The notes under the pieces: generated by a model
The model's database searches: none
Told to the model about the DNA's origin: nothing
The model's input: the letters and a program-made list of their open reading frames with translations, nothing else
Part shown: positions 8,900 through 17,527 of the stretch, piece by piece
How positions within the stretch are numbered: position 1 is the stretch's first letter
How the letters are laid out: each line of letters begins with the position of its first letter
Made by a program: the position numbers and the translations under genes
Source of the DNA: Niastella sp966212235
GTDB taxonomy: Bacteria; Bacteroidota; Bacteroidia; Chitinophagales; Chitinophagaceae
NCBI GenBank assembly: GCA_966212235.1
Contig: CBIHPP010000006.1
Coordinates: 372,001-436,000, forward strand
Direction of reading: 5' to 3'
DNA length: 64,000 nt

Positions 8900-11318
8900 G
8901 TTTCTTAACCGTATCTATAAACCGTTGCATATAGTTATAATAAAATCCGGTTACATCCCGGCTTTCCCCTGTATCTACCCCGGTAAAATAAGCGGGTCCA
9001 CAAACCCGGCCATCTGAAGCCCAGCAGGCAGTTGGCTTACCCATGATCATAACAATGGTTATTTCAGGGATACTTTTATCGGAACTTCTTAAATGCAATA
9101 AACCTCTGGAGTCTGCTATCACTTCACTACCATCTTCCCATACAAATTTTGAAAACTTAAGATTTGCATTAGGTATGTCCATAGCAGGTACATCTACTTC
9201 TTTTGCAGGGTGTATACGTCGGTTTTTATTTTGTTCCTGGCGATTATGATCAATGATGATCATGGCACTGTTTAACCTGAAAGAAATATGCCTGTCGTCA
9301 AAACCCAGCTCTCCATCATAATTCACATATACAGTTTTTACGGTGTTAATGGTTGTGTAGCCATCATTTATATGTCTTTTAAAGTAGTTTAAATTCGTAA
9401 ACCCTTTTTTATAACGCTCAACAACATCATTAAAAATACTGACCATATCTTTCCCGGGGAACACCTTACCGGTAGGCGCATCTACTGAGAACAAATTACC
9501 ATTTGCTTTAATATAAAAATGCCCTGCATCAAAAACCATTTCTGTTATCTGGGTGAGGGTTTCCGGTAATTTAGTGATTTCTACGGAATAAAATTCCAGG
9601 TTCACCTCATACAAACGGGCAAACTTTGTCACGCCCGCATATACGAGTATGTAAATGATTGATGCTCCATCTGAACCAAAACAAAAGCGGCCAGGTTCCA
9701 AAAATTCTATTATTTCACGGGCGCCTCTGGTTTTACTATCCCAGTATAACACCCGCTGATCGATCGTAACGCAGGCCAGCTGATCTTTCTTCAGTTCAAA
9801 AAAGCATTCCGCATTGAATTTTATTTTGGAAGCAGGAAAATACAAGGGGCAGGGCGTATGCTGCATAATAGCCGGCACATTCATTAATGTCCGGGCTTTC
9901 TGCGGTATCTTTTCTTTTTTATTGGTATTGAACAACAACTCCTGCAGATCGAACTTTGCTTCACTTAACAGCTTTCTGCGCCCTTTGATAAATTCATAAA
10001 ATTGTAATTGTCCGCTCCGGTTAACAGTAACCAAAAAATTAACCGGCTTTTTTAATGATGCCAAAATTGACTGGAATAAACCATTATGTATGACTTCTTC
10101 CTCCGTTATTAAAAAAACTTCATCGTCTTCCCGTACTACCTGCTGGCTCATAAACAAGGTAAGTGCCCGGCCGCAATGCAGGGCCGCATCCAGTTGCTCC
10201 AATGAATGGATAACGCCATCCCTGGTTGTGAGATCAATTTCATTGGCACTGTTTCCTAATAATGCATAAGACCTGATTTTCGCTTTTGCTTTGTTATTAC
10301 GTGCACATGCGAGCGCAGCCGACACGGCAAATACGCGTGGCAATCCCCACATTTTTATCGTTGTATCGATCAATAAGATCCGTTGCTTTTCAGGGTTGGA
10401 AGGCAATTCTTCCCGGCGCAGGTATAAAGCCTCATTATTGGCCAACCTGGCCATGAGTGACAGATCATCATGCGCCAGTTCGCTCAACAACAGCCGATCG
10501 AAATTACCCCTGTTGGTAATGTCTGATACGCCGCCAAATAACTGATCGCTGCTGCCATGCGCATGCATAGGAATATTCAGCGCAGCAATGAGCCGCTGGG
10601 TCAGCTGCGCCAGGCCGGTAGTTTTGGGGTCCTGCTCCAGTTGTTTCAGCAGATCACCGGTTTCTTGTTTAGGCACTTCGAGGTCTGCCGCATTGGGCAA
10701 ATTCTTTAATCCGGTGCGAATGGCCAGTTCGAGGTCGCTGGCAGATGGAAACACTTCCAATGCACGCTGCAACCACTTCATGTCTTCATTAAAAATGGCA
10801 GCGGTTTTGCCAGGCAATCCATCCTTGAAAATAAAATGGTCCAGCTTACCACTATTAAAAACACCCAAAAAACCAGCAGCAACTTCCTTTGAAATTTTAT
10901 AGTCTACGTTTTTGAAAATGGTGTAGAGTAACCAGGTCCTGTTCGTTCCTGAACGCAACTCAATTGGTAAAGCTACCACCAGTTGCAGAAAGCGAACAGC
11001 TGCAACCGTTTTTTCCTTTAAGCCTTTCAATACGGACCTATTCTGTTCATAATAATCCAACACCCGGTTATACAGAAAGCCACCGTCCGCAGACAAAGTA
11101 TCAGGTTTTTCCCGGCAGGCACTTATAACCAACAGTATCGACCCTAACGATGAAAATCCTTCCTGCGACAAATGCGTTAAGAAGTCCATCAATTCCTCCC
11201 GGTAACAAATGGTTTCACCATCGCGCCATTCGATGACATTACCATCATCGGCCCAACGCCAGAAATACTTTTCCGGAGGCCTGAAATAGTCCACGACCTC
11301 CATCCAGGGATTACTCAT
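8883..11318 (-). CDS. vWA plus beta-propeller protein of MoxR ternary system
   Basis: An 811-residue protein. The first ~300 residues are helical. A von Willebrand factor A-like Rossmann domain spans about 305-440 and starts with RILLIDTTIKMWG. The MIDAS motif DxSxS is therefore degenerate: only the first Asp is kept. From about 500 to the end there are repeated beta-strand segments such as VTIDQRVLYWDSKT, consistent with a beta-propeller. In MoxR systems the vWA protein is the direct partner of the ATPase. It overlaps the upstream 238 aa gene by 8 bp and the downstream TPR-propeller gene by 17 bp, so all are one translational unit. Domain order is visible; the bpX0/bpX1 naming is not checked. 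Confidence 0.75.
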   Translation of the reverse strand: MSNPWMEVVDYFRPPEKYFWRWADDGNVIEWRDGETICYREELMDFLTHLSQEGFSSLGSILLVISACREKPDTLSADGGFLYNRVLDYYEQNRSVLKGLKEKTVAAVRFLQLVVALPIELRSGTNRTWLLYTIFKNVDYKISKEVAAGFLGVFNSGKLDHFIFKDGLPGKTAAIFNEDMKWLQRALEVFPSASDLELAIRTGLKNLPNAADLEVPKQETGDLLKQLEQDPKTTGLAQLTQRLIAALNIPMHAHGSSDQLFGGVSDITNRGNFDRLLLSELAHDDLSLMARLANNEALYLRREELPSNPEKQRILLIDTTIKMWGLPRVFAVSAALACARNNKAKAKIRSYALLGNSANEIDLTTRDGVIHSLEQLDAALHCGRALTLFMSQQVVREDDEVFLITEEEVIHNGLFQSILASLKKPVNFLVTVNRSGQLQFYEFIKGRRKLLSEAKFDLQELLFNTNKKEKIPQKARTLMNVPAIMQHTPCPLYFPASKIKFNAECFFELKKDQLACVTIDQRVLYWDSKTRGAREIIEFLEPGRFCFGSDGASIIYILVYAGVTKFARLYEVNLEFYSVEITKLPETLTQITEMVFDAGHFYIKANGNLFSVDAPTGKVFPGKDMVSIFNDVVERYKKGFTNLNYFKRHINDGYTTINTVKTVYVNYDGELGFDDRHISFRLNSAMIIIDHNRQEQNKNRRIHPAKEVDVPAMDIPNANLKFSKFVWEDGSEVIADSRGLLHLRSSDKSIPEITIVMIMGKPTACWASDGRVCGPAYFTGVDTGESRDVTGFYYNYMQRFIDTVKKHGANT

Positions 11319-12027
11319 AGCCCCTCCCTTTTGTTAATCGTATAGCACTCCTGGTTGATGGCACGAAACAGTCTTTCGGGATTTTTTCCCAGGTGCCGTC
11401 GATATCAAACAACAGCAATGCTTCCTTTGAAGGATCGAGGCGGTTAATGATCAGCGTGCTGATCGCCGGCGGATCAAATTCAAAACCTGCCGGCAATAGC
11501 AATGTATCCTGTAACACAAACTCTTTCCCGGGCAAAGCCGGTAACGGCGAGCCCATGATCAACACGTTGTTTTTTTCCGAAACGGCAAACCGGGTTTGAT
11601 GTAACCTGATCAGCGGCGCCTTTTCGCCATATGCTTTCCATGTTTTCAAATCTGTCAGTAAGGCATTGCCTTCCTGCGACCGGCCGGAAGGAACCAACCT
11701 GATGGCATGTTGCTGACTGATCTTACCTGGCAGTGCCGATACTGGCAGCTTTACTGTTATGAATGAAGACAAGGGCTCCCAGTCCAATGCTTTCAATTTG
11801 CCTACAGGGGTAAGGCCCTCCGGTGGAAATAAATTATTGTCTGCATCCAGCATATACGTATGCAAACCGGGCAATTGCCGTATGCGCAGATCGGGTTCCT
11901 GCTGCACGGCAATTCCACGCACCCAAATGAACCCATCAGCTGAAGCTGCCTGCAAACCCGGCAGGCAACGCACTGATCCCAGCGCTGCTTTATCGGTTTG
12001 CGACAGTACAATTATTAGCTCGTTCAT
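11311..12027 (-). CDS. 238 aa component of MoxR-vWA-propeller system
   Basis: A 238-residue protein without signal peptide or membrane segment. It contains DGFIWVRGI (about residues 33-41), a Leu/Pro-rich beta segment, LKALDWEPLSSFITVKLP, and a C-terminal IDGTWEKIPKDCF. I recognise it only by its place: a protein of this length lies between the MoxR ATPase and the vWA protein in ternary systems (bpX2/bpX5-like in that nomenclature; uncertain which). Its ATG overlaps the MoxR stop in an ATGA arrangement, and its stop overlaps the vWA gene by 8 bp, so stoichiometric coexpression is likely. No catalytic residues can be named. Confidence 0.65.
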   Translation of the reverse strand: MNELIIVLSQTDKAALGSVRCLPGLQAASADGFIWVRGIAVQQEPDLRIRQLPGLHTYMLDADNNLFPPEGLTPVGKLKALDWEPLSSFITVKLPVSALPGKISQQHAIRLVPSGRSQEGNALLTDLKTWKAYGEKAPLIRLHQTRFAVSEKNNVLIMGSPLPALPGKEFVLQDTLLLPAGFEFDPPAISTLIINRLDPSKEALLLFDIDGTWEKIPKDCFVPSTRSAIRLTKGRGYE

Positions 12028-13178
12028 TCAGCATGCATTATTTGTTGCCACAATTCATCAATAGGCTTCAACACATAATTCCGTTGATCAACATTCCTGA
12101 TCCATTCACAACGGCCGTTCAGGTAGCGCAACCTGTCTTTTATAACCGATCGTTCTGCGCCCGTTGTTACAGGATCTTTCCATTGCCCCGTCATTTGCAT
12201 CACCTCTTTGTATATATCATCGGCATTGGGCGTACTATTAATAGCTGCCCGGGGATGCAGTTGTTCCTGTTCTTTTTCTTCTTCCAGTTCTGCGTTTACA
12301 ATTCCGGCAATTACTTCGCGCTGTTCATCGGTATCCCAGATGTAACGCAACACCCACATATCACTGCGGTAAGCCTTTGTTCGCTTGCATAATATAGCGC
12401 TGGCGGCAATCAGCCGTTGTAATTTTACTGCCCGACGGTCACTCACCTGTACCCCGGCATTACGCAGCTTCTCGATCAGGTCGAGATAGTAAGGACGGAT
12501 CTCCTGCATATCAACTGTAGGTATCAAACTTTGCAGCTGACGAATCTCTTCGGTTTCTATTCCAGGAATGTCGCCGGATTTTTTTTGTTCGAGTAACCAG
12601 CCCGCATCCAGTACATCGTTGAGATGGTGCGGGTCAACATAATCACAACGCACCCTGATCAAAAAACGATCGAACAACGCTTGCAGCGCTTCTTCTTCGG
12701 GCAGGTGATTACTGGCGCCAACGATCATTAGGGCTGGCAGGTTCTTCGTTTCCCGGCCGCGCCTGAAAATACGTTCATTCAAAACCATCAGTAAACTATT
12801 CAGGATGGCACTGTTGGCATTCAGCAATTCATCGAGAAATATAAGGTGTGCTTCCGGTAGCATACCTTCGGTATTGGTAACCAGGTCGCCATCCCGTAAG
12901 CGCCGGATATCAAAAGGGCCAAACAACTCATTCGGTTCAGTGAACCGGGTGAGCAGGTATTCAAAGGTTTTACCCTGTAACAGCCGGGCCAGTTCACGCA
13001 CGAGGGCGCTTTTGGCAGTTCCGGGCGGGCCTAACAGGAATAAATTTTCACGGCCTGCCAGGCAGATCCCCATCAGGTCAATAATGTCATCTTTTCCAAT
13101 AAAAGTGCTTTTAATGTGCTGTAGCACCGCATTCACCTTATCGACTAACTGAAATTCGATCGCAGAATTCTTTTCCAT
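12024..13178 (-). CDS. MoxR-type AAA+ ATPase (vWA-propeller set)
   Basis: The protein is 384 residues from the ATG at 13178, which follows the upstream stop codon by 2 bp; a longer reading from 13217 would add 13 unlikely residues inside the previous gene. Walker A is LGPPGTAKSALVREL (about residues 38-52), Walker B is the canonical LIFLDELLNANS, and sensor and arginine-finger segments are ASNHLPEEEALQALFDRFLIR read in two parts. A helical lid follows and an extension of about 100 residues ends the protein. This is the motor of the ternary system: it should form a ring that acts with the vWA-propeller protein two genes on. It ends in a 4-bp ATGA overlap with the next gene. Confidence 0.9.
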   Translation of the reverse strand: MEKNSAIEFQLVDKVNAVLQHIKSTFIGKDDIIDLMGICLAGRENLFLLGPPGTAKSALVRELARLLQGKTFEYLLTRFTEPNELFGPFDIRRLRDGDLVTNTEGMLPEAHLIFLDELLNANSAILNSLLMVLNERIFRRGRETKNLPALMIVGASNHLPEEEALQALFDRFLIRVRCDYVDPHHLNDVLDAGWLLEQKKSGDIPGIETEEIRQLQSLIPTVDMQEIRPYYLDLIEKLRNAGVQVSDRRAVKLQRLIAASAILCKRTKAYRSDMWVLRYIWDTDEQREVIAGIVNAELEEEKEQEQLHPRAAINSTPNADDIYKEVMQMTGQWKDPVTTGAERSVIKDRLRYLNGRCEWIRNVDQRNYVLKPIDELWQQIMHAE

Positions 13179-13180
13179 GC

Positions 13181-13810
13181 TTACTTTTCTTTTAAAACCG
13201 GTTCCCAACCAGGCCATAACACAGGGGCATAATCGCCCAGTGCTTCTTTAATATGTTCGTTTACTAAAATATTATTACATCGTTTCCCGTCGCGGGCGGC
13301 AATAATGCGATCGATATATGCCCTTCGCAAACAGGGATCACCCATGATCACCTCAACATCAATAGTACCCTCTACCTTCATACCCACCGATGAAAAAGGC
13401 CACTGTACAGCCGCTTCCTGTAATCGTTTCACGAGTACATCTTCCGGCGCCAGTCCTTTAGCCAACCCCAGGAGATTGGGTAAATAGCGAAAACTGAGAT
13501 CAATCGACAAAATGGTTTCCGGTGAAACAGGTCCATGGAAGGGAGTGAGTAATTCATTTACGGCTTCTTCGCCCAAATCGCGCAGCATGACCAGTTGCAC
13601 GGCACGGTATAAAAAATGAGCGGCCCATACCGCGGCTTCAGGGTGAAATGCCGGTACCATACCGGTTAGGTCCAGTGCCTGGCGGTTATACTGTTCGTGA
13701 AGGAGCTCCGTTGCTTGTTGAATATCCTCATTGGTAAACGGGATAACCTGTCCATCAACGATAACCTTTCCCTGCTGAATAATGTCCTGTATGAATTGAG
13801 CTAATTGCAC
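13181..13810 (-). CDS. ~209 aa helical component of MoxR-vWA-propeller system (bpX4-like)
   Basis: A 209-residue, mostly helical protein starting MQLAQFIQDIIQQGKVIVDG. A central segment, AFHPEAAVWAAHFLYRAVQLV, is shown here only up to its core WAAHFLYRA. It has no enzyme motif. A small protein of this size immediately before the MoxR ATPase fits the bpX4-type component of MoxR-vWA-beta-propeller systems; the call rests on position and length. The stop is 2 bp from the MoxR start, indicating coupling. This is the first gene of the uninterrupted run of -17 to +31 bp spacings; 63 bp separate it from the PLDc_N/TPR gene upstream. Confidence 0.6.
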   Translation of the reverse strand: MQLAQFIQDIIQQGKVIVDGQVIPFTNEDIQQATELLHEQYNRQALDLTGMVPAFHPEAAVWAAHFLYRAVQLVMLRDLGEEAVNELLTPFHGPVSPETILSIDLSFRYLPNLLGLAKGLAPEDVLVKRLQEAAVQWPFSSVGMKVEGTIDVEVIMGDPCLRRAYIDRIIAARDGKRCNNILVNEHIKEALGDYAPVLWPGWEPVLKEK

Positions 13811-13873
13811 AGCGCCAAAATACGCTGTGAAAATGAAGGCAGGAAATGAATAGCGTAATATAATTTTTAATGC

Positions 13874-14632
13874 CTACGACTTACTGACCGTATTTAATTT
13901 TTTGACTTCGTCTTTCGCTTTATTGATCCATGCCTGGTTGGTTCTGCGTTCCCGCGGGCTTAAATGTCCGCCTTCATAAACCATACTATCCAGTACCTGT
14001 TTTGCTTCTTCATCGCGACCGGCCCTTAACAAAAAGAGTGCGTATTGATATCTTGCTTCAAAATAAGCAAACCGGCCATTCATCGTTTTGAACTCCTTTT
14101 CGGCCAGATCGTTTTTACCGGTTTGTTCCAGCGCCATGGCATATAAAACATGTACCCGTGATTTGGCAAACTGAGGGGAGCCAGCCATTTTTTTAGCCAG
14201 GGGAATAATATCAGCGTACCGGCCTACATTAAAATAGGCAACAATCAATTGCTTTAGCACATGTTCATTCTCTGTAAATACGCCGGTAAGGCTCTGTTCA
14301 TACAAGGCGATAGCGTCCTCTGTTTGACCAATGGCCAGGTACCCATCTGCCAGGGCTACGCGGTTATGAAACGTATCTGAAAAACGCAACTGTTCTTCCA
14401 GTTTCCTTATGCCTCCGCCCGGATTCAACACCGACCCTACGCCCGATTTTACGTTATCGATCTGGTTTCCGGTAATCATTTCCGAGAAAATGTATATCAG
14501 GCTTCCGATCACAGGTAAGAACACGATAATCCAGATCCATTTATTTTGATTACCCCTCCGAATACAGTGAATAGCACAAATGGCCTGGAGTGCAACGGGG
14601 ATGTAGAAATAATAACTATCAGTAAAAAACAT
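13874..14632 (-). CDS. PLDc_N/TPR membrane protein
   Basis: A 252-residue protein, taking the ATG at 14632 (MFFTDSYYFYIPVALQA) rather than the more distant 14683, because the hydrophobic region then begins right after the start. Residues 5-60 form two membrane helices around HCIRRGNQNKWIWIIVFLPV, the pattern of the phospholipase D N-terminal (PLDc_N) domain that is common as a membrane anchor. The rest is a set of TPR hairpins (about 85-245) with A-x-G-Y/G-R-Y-A patterns. There is no phospholipase HKD motif. It lies 63 bp upstream of the ternary-system operon and may lead it, giving the system a membrane-bound TPR adaptor; that link is inference. Confidence 0.75.
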   Translation of the reverse strand: MFFTDSYYFYIPVALQAICAIHCIRRGNQNKWIWIIVFLPVIGSLIYIFSEMITGNQIDNVKSGVGSVLNPGGGIRKLEEQLRFSDTFHNRVALADGYLAIGQTEDAIALYEQSLTGVFTENEHVLKQLIVAYFNVGRYADIIPLAKKMAGSPQFAKSRVHVLYAMALEQTGKNDLAEKEFKTMNGRFAYFEARYQYALFLLRAGRDEEAKQVLDSMVYEGGHLSPRERRTNQAWINKAKDEVKKLNTVSKS

Positions 14633-15018
14633 AAGACAGTACGGGTTCGTTTTGTTGATCTCAAAAATATAATTCTTTCGCAATTAGCGCATAGTTTTTT
14701 ACAACAACTGCCTACTGCCTTAAAAATAAACATGTTACGTTTTTTCGCCATTTATTTTTTCGCGGTTGCTGCTTTTTGCTGTCGCACCCCGGTTAATGCC
14801 ACCAATTAACAATGAAAATTTCACATACACTTAATATACTACTCAACCGCCATGTGTAACTGCGTTTTGTGAATAAAACATAGCATGATCACCGGTAGTT
14901 CTCTTGTTACTCTTATCAATTTTGTTTAACTATGAACATGAAAGCTTGAATGCATTCAGCGTTTCATTTCTATTCTGTTAACTAATCAACAACTTTTCTT
15001 TAACCTAAAATCAATCCC
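14633..15018. other. intergenic region, divergent promoters expected
   Basis: This gap separates the minus-strand cluster from the plus-strand lipoprotein gene. It must hold the promoter of both. It is AT-rich, and I see no exact TTTG/TAnnTTTG pair, no long hairpin and no convincing small gene. Confidence 0.5.
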
Positions 15019-16290
15019 ATGAACTTAAGGGCTTATTGTATTGCTGCAACAGCAATACTAACACTGCATTCCTGCGTGAAACAAACGCAGCCGGCATCTC
15101 CCATTGAAGAAACAAACGACGAGAACAGAACTGCAATAGTAAACGCTATAGCCACCAATGTAGCCATTACGTATACAGATGAAAGCAGTTTTGTCAGCAG
15201 CCTGTCGTCGTATGGTTATAAAACACCCGACCAATTGAATCTTAACCGGCCTGGCACCAGTACCGGGTATACAGGTACTTACGGATTTAATATTCCCAGC
15301 GACCGGCAGGTAAAAGGTTTTAAATGGAACAGCGGCGATGAACAAACTATTGAATGGCGTCCGCAGGGTATAACAGGTTTTACCTGGAGTGGTAGGAATT
15401 TCCTGCTGGTTACCTGGTATGGCGTTGGGCCCACTACTATCGCCGGTGTAAACAATCAACACAAAGGCGTTCGCATTTCATTGGTTGATATTACCAGCAT
15501 GAGCAATATCACCTACCGGCATATTTTACTGGTGCAGGACAAGGCCAACATGAGCAACAGTGCGCTGTATGATGCCTCCAACCCATATGTACAGCTTGCA
15601 TCCTATGCACCGGTTACTATTCATGCAGGTGGGGTAGCCTGTTATGCCGGAAAGATCTACGTAGCGGATACCGGACTGGGCATCCGGATATTTGATTTGA
15701 CCAAATTTATATCTGCAGCCACCGGCGATACAGATGAACGGATCGGTAAGGAAACAGATGGAACGCTGAAAGCATTTAACTATGCTTATATTTTGCCGCA
15801 AACCGGGTATTACAAGATCACCAATGCCAAACCATTCTCCTGTATTGAACTGGGCACAGGCGCTACTGCTTCTGACAAAATGCTTTGGACCGGACAATAT
15901 ATTGAATCTACCGAAACCGCCGTACCAAAAGTGTATGGCTTTCATTTGAACGCAGCAGGTCAAATTTTAACCAGTCCGCAACCGGAAGTCATTACACCCA
16001 TTGACAACGATAATGGACATGTAAATGGTGTTCAGGGCGTTTACCGCGCCGGCACGAAAACCTTTATGACTACAACTGGTAATACCAGCTATGAGGGTTC
16101 TACAGCCAGGTTAGTGCGATATAACGATGGTACCACAGCCGGCACCCGCTATCGCTGGCCACATGGTGCAGAAGACCTGTATCTTGAAACAGCCACAGGT
16201 TATTTATGGAATTTAACCGAGTATGAAACTGTAAAATACGGCGAAGACAATCGTTGTGTGTTTGCTGTGCGTTTGTCGGATTATGACTAG
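15019..16290 (+). CDS. exported lipoprotein, beta-propeller-like, unknown function
   Basis: A 423-residue protein with a lipoprotein signal: MNLRAYCIAATAILTLHSC, acylated Cys at 19. The mature part has repeated beta motifs such as QGITGFTWSGRNFLLVTWYG, HAGGVACYAGKIYVADTGLG and a late YRWPHGAEDLYLE. The pattern resembles a family of secreted proteins I know from actinobacteria, in which a protein reports on position-specific HAGG and YVADT motifs. Those are also of unknown role, and the fold is likely a beta-propeller. It stands alone, with a bidirectional terminator 50 bp downstream. Export and lipidation are well supported; substrate is unknown. Confidence 0.7.
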   Translation: MNLRAYCIAATAILTLHSCVKQTQPASPIEETNDENRTAIVNAIATNVAITYTDESSFVSSLSSYGYKTPDQLNLNRPGTSTGYTGTYGFNIPSDRQVKGFKWNSGDEQTIEWRPQGITGFTWSGRNFLLVTWYGVGPTTIAGVNNQHKGVRISLVDITSMSNITYRHILLVQDKANMSNSALYDASNPYVQLASYAPVTIHAGGVACYAGKIYVADTGLGIRIFDLTKFISAATGDTDERIGKETDGTLKAFNYAYILPQTGYYKITNAKPFSCIELGTGATASDKMLWTGQYIESTETAVPKVYGFHLNAAGQILTSPQPEVITPIDNDNGHVNGVQGVYRAGTKTFMTTTGNTSYEGSTARLVRYNDGTTAGTRYRWPHGAEDLYLETATGYLWNLTEYETVKYGEDNRCVFAVRLSDYD

Positions 16291-16336
16291 TGGTAAGAAA
16301 GAACTTGAAAGTATTAAGTTATAGGTATTACGTAAA

Positions 16337-16366
16337 AAATGCCCCCGACCTGAATCGGGGGCATTT
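16337..16366. terminator. bidirectional rho-independent terminator
   Basis: A 12-bp perfect stem (AAATGCCCCCGA against its complement) with a 6-nt loop, preceded by A residues and followed by TTT. It lies between the convergent lipoprotein gene and dps and can serve both strands. Confidence 0.9.
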
Positions 16367-16394
16367 CAATTGAGGTATACTTTGAAAAGCTTAA

Positions 16395-16868
16395 TTATTT
16401 CAAATGCGATCTTAACATCCAGGCCATTTTTTCGTGTTCTTCCATAAGACCGGTGATAAAATCACTGGTGCCCAGATCTTTGAACTCATTGGCAAAACGA
16501 TCGATGTTCTCTCGCATGGCAATGATGATCGTTTCATGATCGGCCAGTAATTCCCTGATAAACCCGGCACTGTCGTTCTTCTCCCGCATTTGCTCGGTCA
16601 AATGAGTGAGTTGCAGATAGGCTTTCAATGTAGCCGGTGCATAATGTCCCAGCATACGAATGCGTTCCGCCACTTCATCCATGATCTCATCCAACTGCTC
16701 GTACTGACTTTCAAAGAATTTATGCTTATCGTGAAAATCAGGGCCTTCCACATTCCAGTGCGCATTGCGTGTTTTAGTATACAGCAAAAATTCATCTGCC
16801 AGTATACCACTCAATACGTGCGATACATTACTCAGGTTCTCCGGCTTGATGCCAATGTTTGGTTGCAT
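16395..16868 (-). CDS. dps: Dps ferritin-like DNA-protection protein
   Basis: A 157-residue Dps family protein. The dinuclear ferroxidase residues expected at the dimer interface are present with the right spacing: His37 (in NAHWNVEG), His49, Asp64 and Glu68. Dps assembles into a dodecamer that oxidises and stores iron with hydrogen peroxide and protects DNA in starvation or oxidative stress. The N-terminal tail is short and not Lys-rich, so direct DNA binding may be weak. A TAATTTTG hexamer-like element on the minus strand (16936-16929) could be the -7 box, but no good -33 box accompanies it. Monocistronic, with a shared terminator downstream. Confidence 0.95.
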   Translation of the reverse strand: MQPNIGIKPENLSNVSHVLSGILADEFLLYTKTRNAHWNVEGPDFHDKHKFFESQYEQLDEIMDEVAERIRMLGHYAPATLKAYLQLTHLTEQMREKNDSAGFIRELLADHETIIIAMRENIDRFANEFKDLGTSDFITGLMEEHEKMAWMLRSHLK

Positions 16869-16944
16869 ATTTTTAGTTGTTTTTATAATCGCTCATGGCC
16901 TGCTCTACCTCTTCCACGGTATTCAGTACAAAATTATCTTTAGC

Positions 16945-17463
16945 CTATTTTTTAGGTTTAAGATAAATGATCTGGCCCAGGTGATAGCTTTGGTGATTGG
17001 TCCTGTTAATAAGAACGTTCAGTTTGTTGCGAAGCGGTTCCCTGGCAAAATCCTCAGCAGATACGGCGGTATGTTTCATGAACCATTCATCGGGCGTTGT
17101 TGCGGCAATACCAGCCGACAGTTTTGCGTTTACTTCTTTCCAGTATTTTCTTAATTCCTGAACGGAAGGTGTTTCCAAACCCGATTTATCGGGACTTGTG
17201 AGAAATACTTTTTCCAGCTGGGGATATAATTTCTCCCCAAACCCTAACAGCGGCAACATGCCATCTGTTACAGCAACAAGATGACCCAACAGATAAATAC
17301 CGGTATTTCTACCCGGCGCAGTTTCTCCGGCTATTTGTTCGTCGGAAAGTTCATCAAACAGTTTACTTACCCGCACGGCTTGTGTATCCCATGCGGCAAC
17401 AGCCATCTTAATAAACAGTTCTTTTACCGGCTGTGTTTCGGTTGTTATGGCAACATCACTCAT
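16945..17463 (-). CDS. DinB family protein
   Basis: The protein is 172 residues when started at the ATG at 17463 (MSDVAITTETQPVKELF); an upstream in-frame start at 17604 would add a basic, unlikely leader overlapping the next gene. It is a four-helix DinB/YfiT-like protein with metal-ligand candidates: His in YLLGHLVAVTDG and His in NRTNHQSYHLGQIIYL. Family members bind a divalent metal and several are thiol-S-transferases; the substrate here is unknown. A second DinB protein is encoded at 22636-23142 and is only distantly similar. It may share a transcript with the ACP-like membrane gene upstream (64 bp apart). Confidence 0.85.
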   Translation of the reverse strand: MSDVAITTETQPVKELFIKMAVAAWDTQAVRVSKLFDELSDEQIAGETAPGRNTGIYLLGHLVAVTDGMLPLLGFGEKLYPQLEKVFLTSPDKSGLETPSVQELRKYWKEVNAKLSAGIAATTPDEWFMKHTAVSAEDFAREPLRNKLNVLINRTNHQSYHLGQIIYLKPKK

Positions 17464-17527
17464 AATTGAATTTTTATTGTTTAAAATTACAATAACCAAC
17501 CGGGCGGTGATTTTGTTTAACCGGGTT

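Noticed and set aside
14546..14809. 87 aa plus-strand ORF with hydrophobic end
   Set aside because: Mostly antisense to the PLDc_N/TPR gene, with no recognisable domain.
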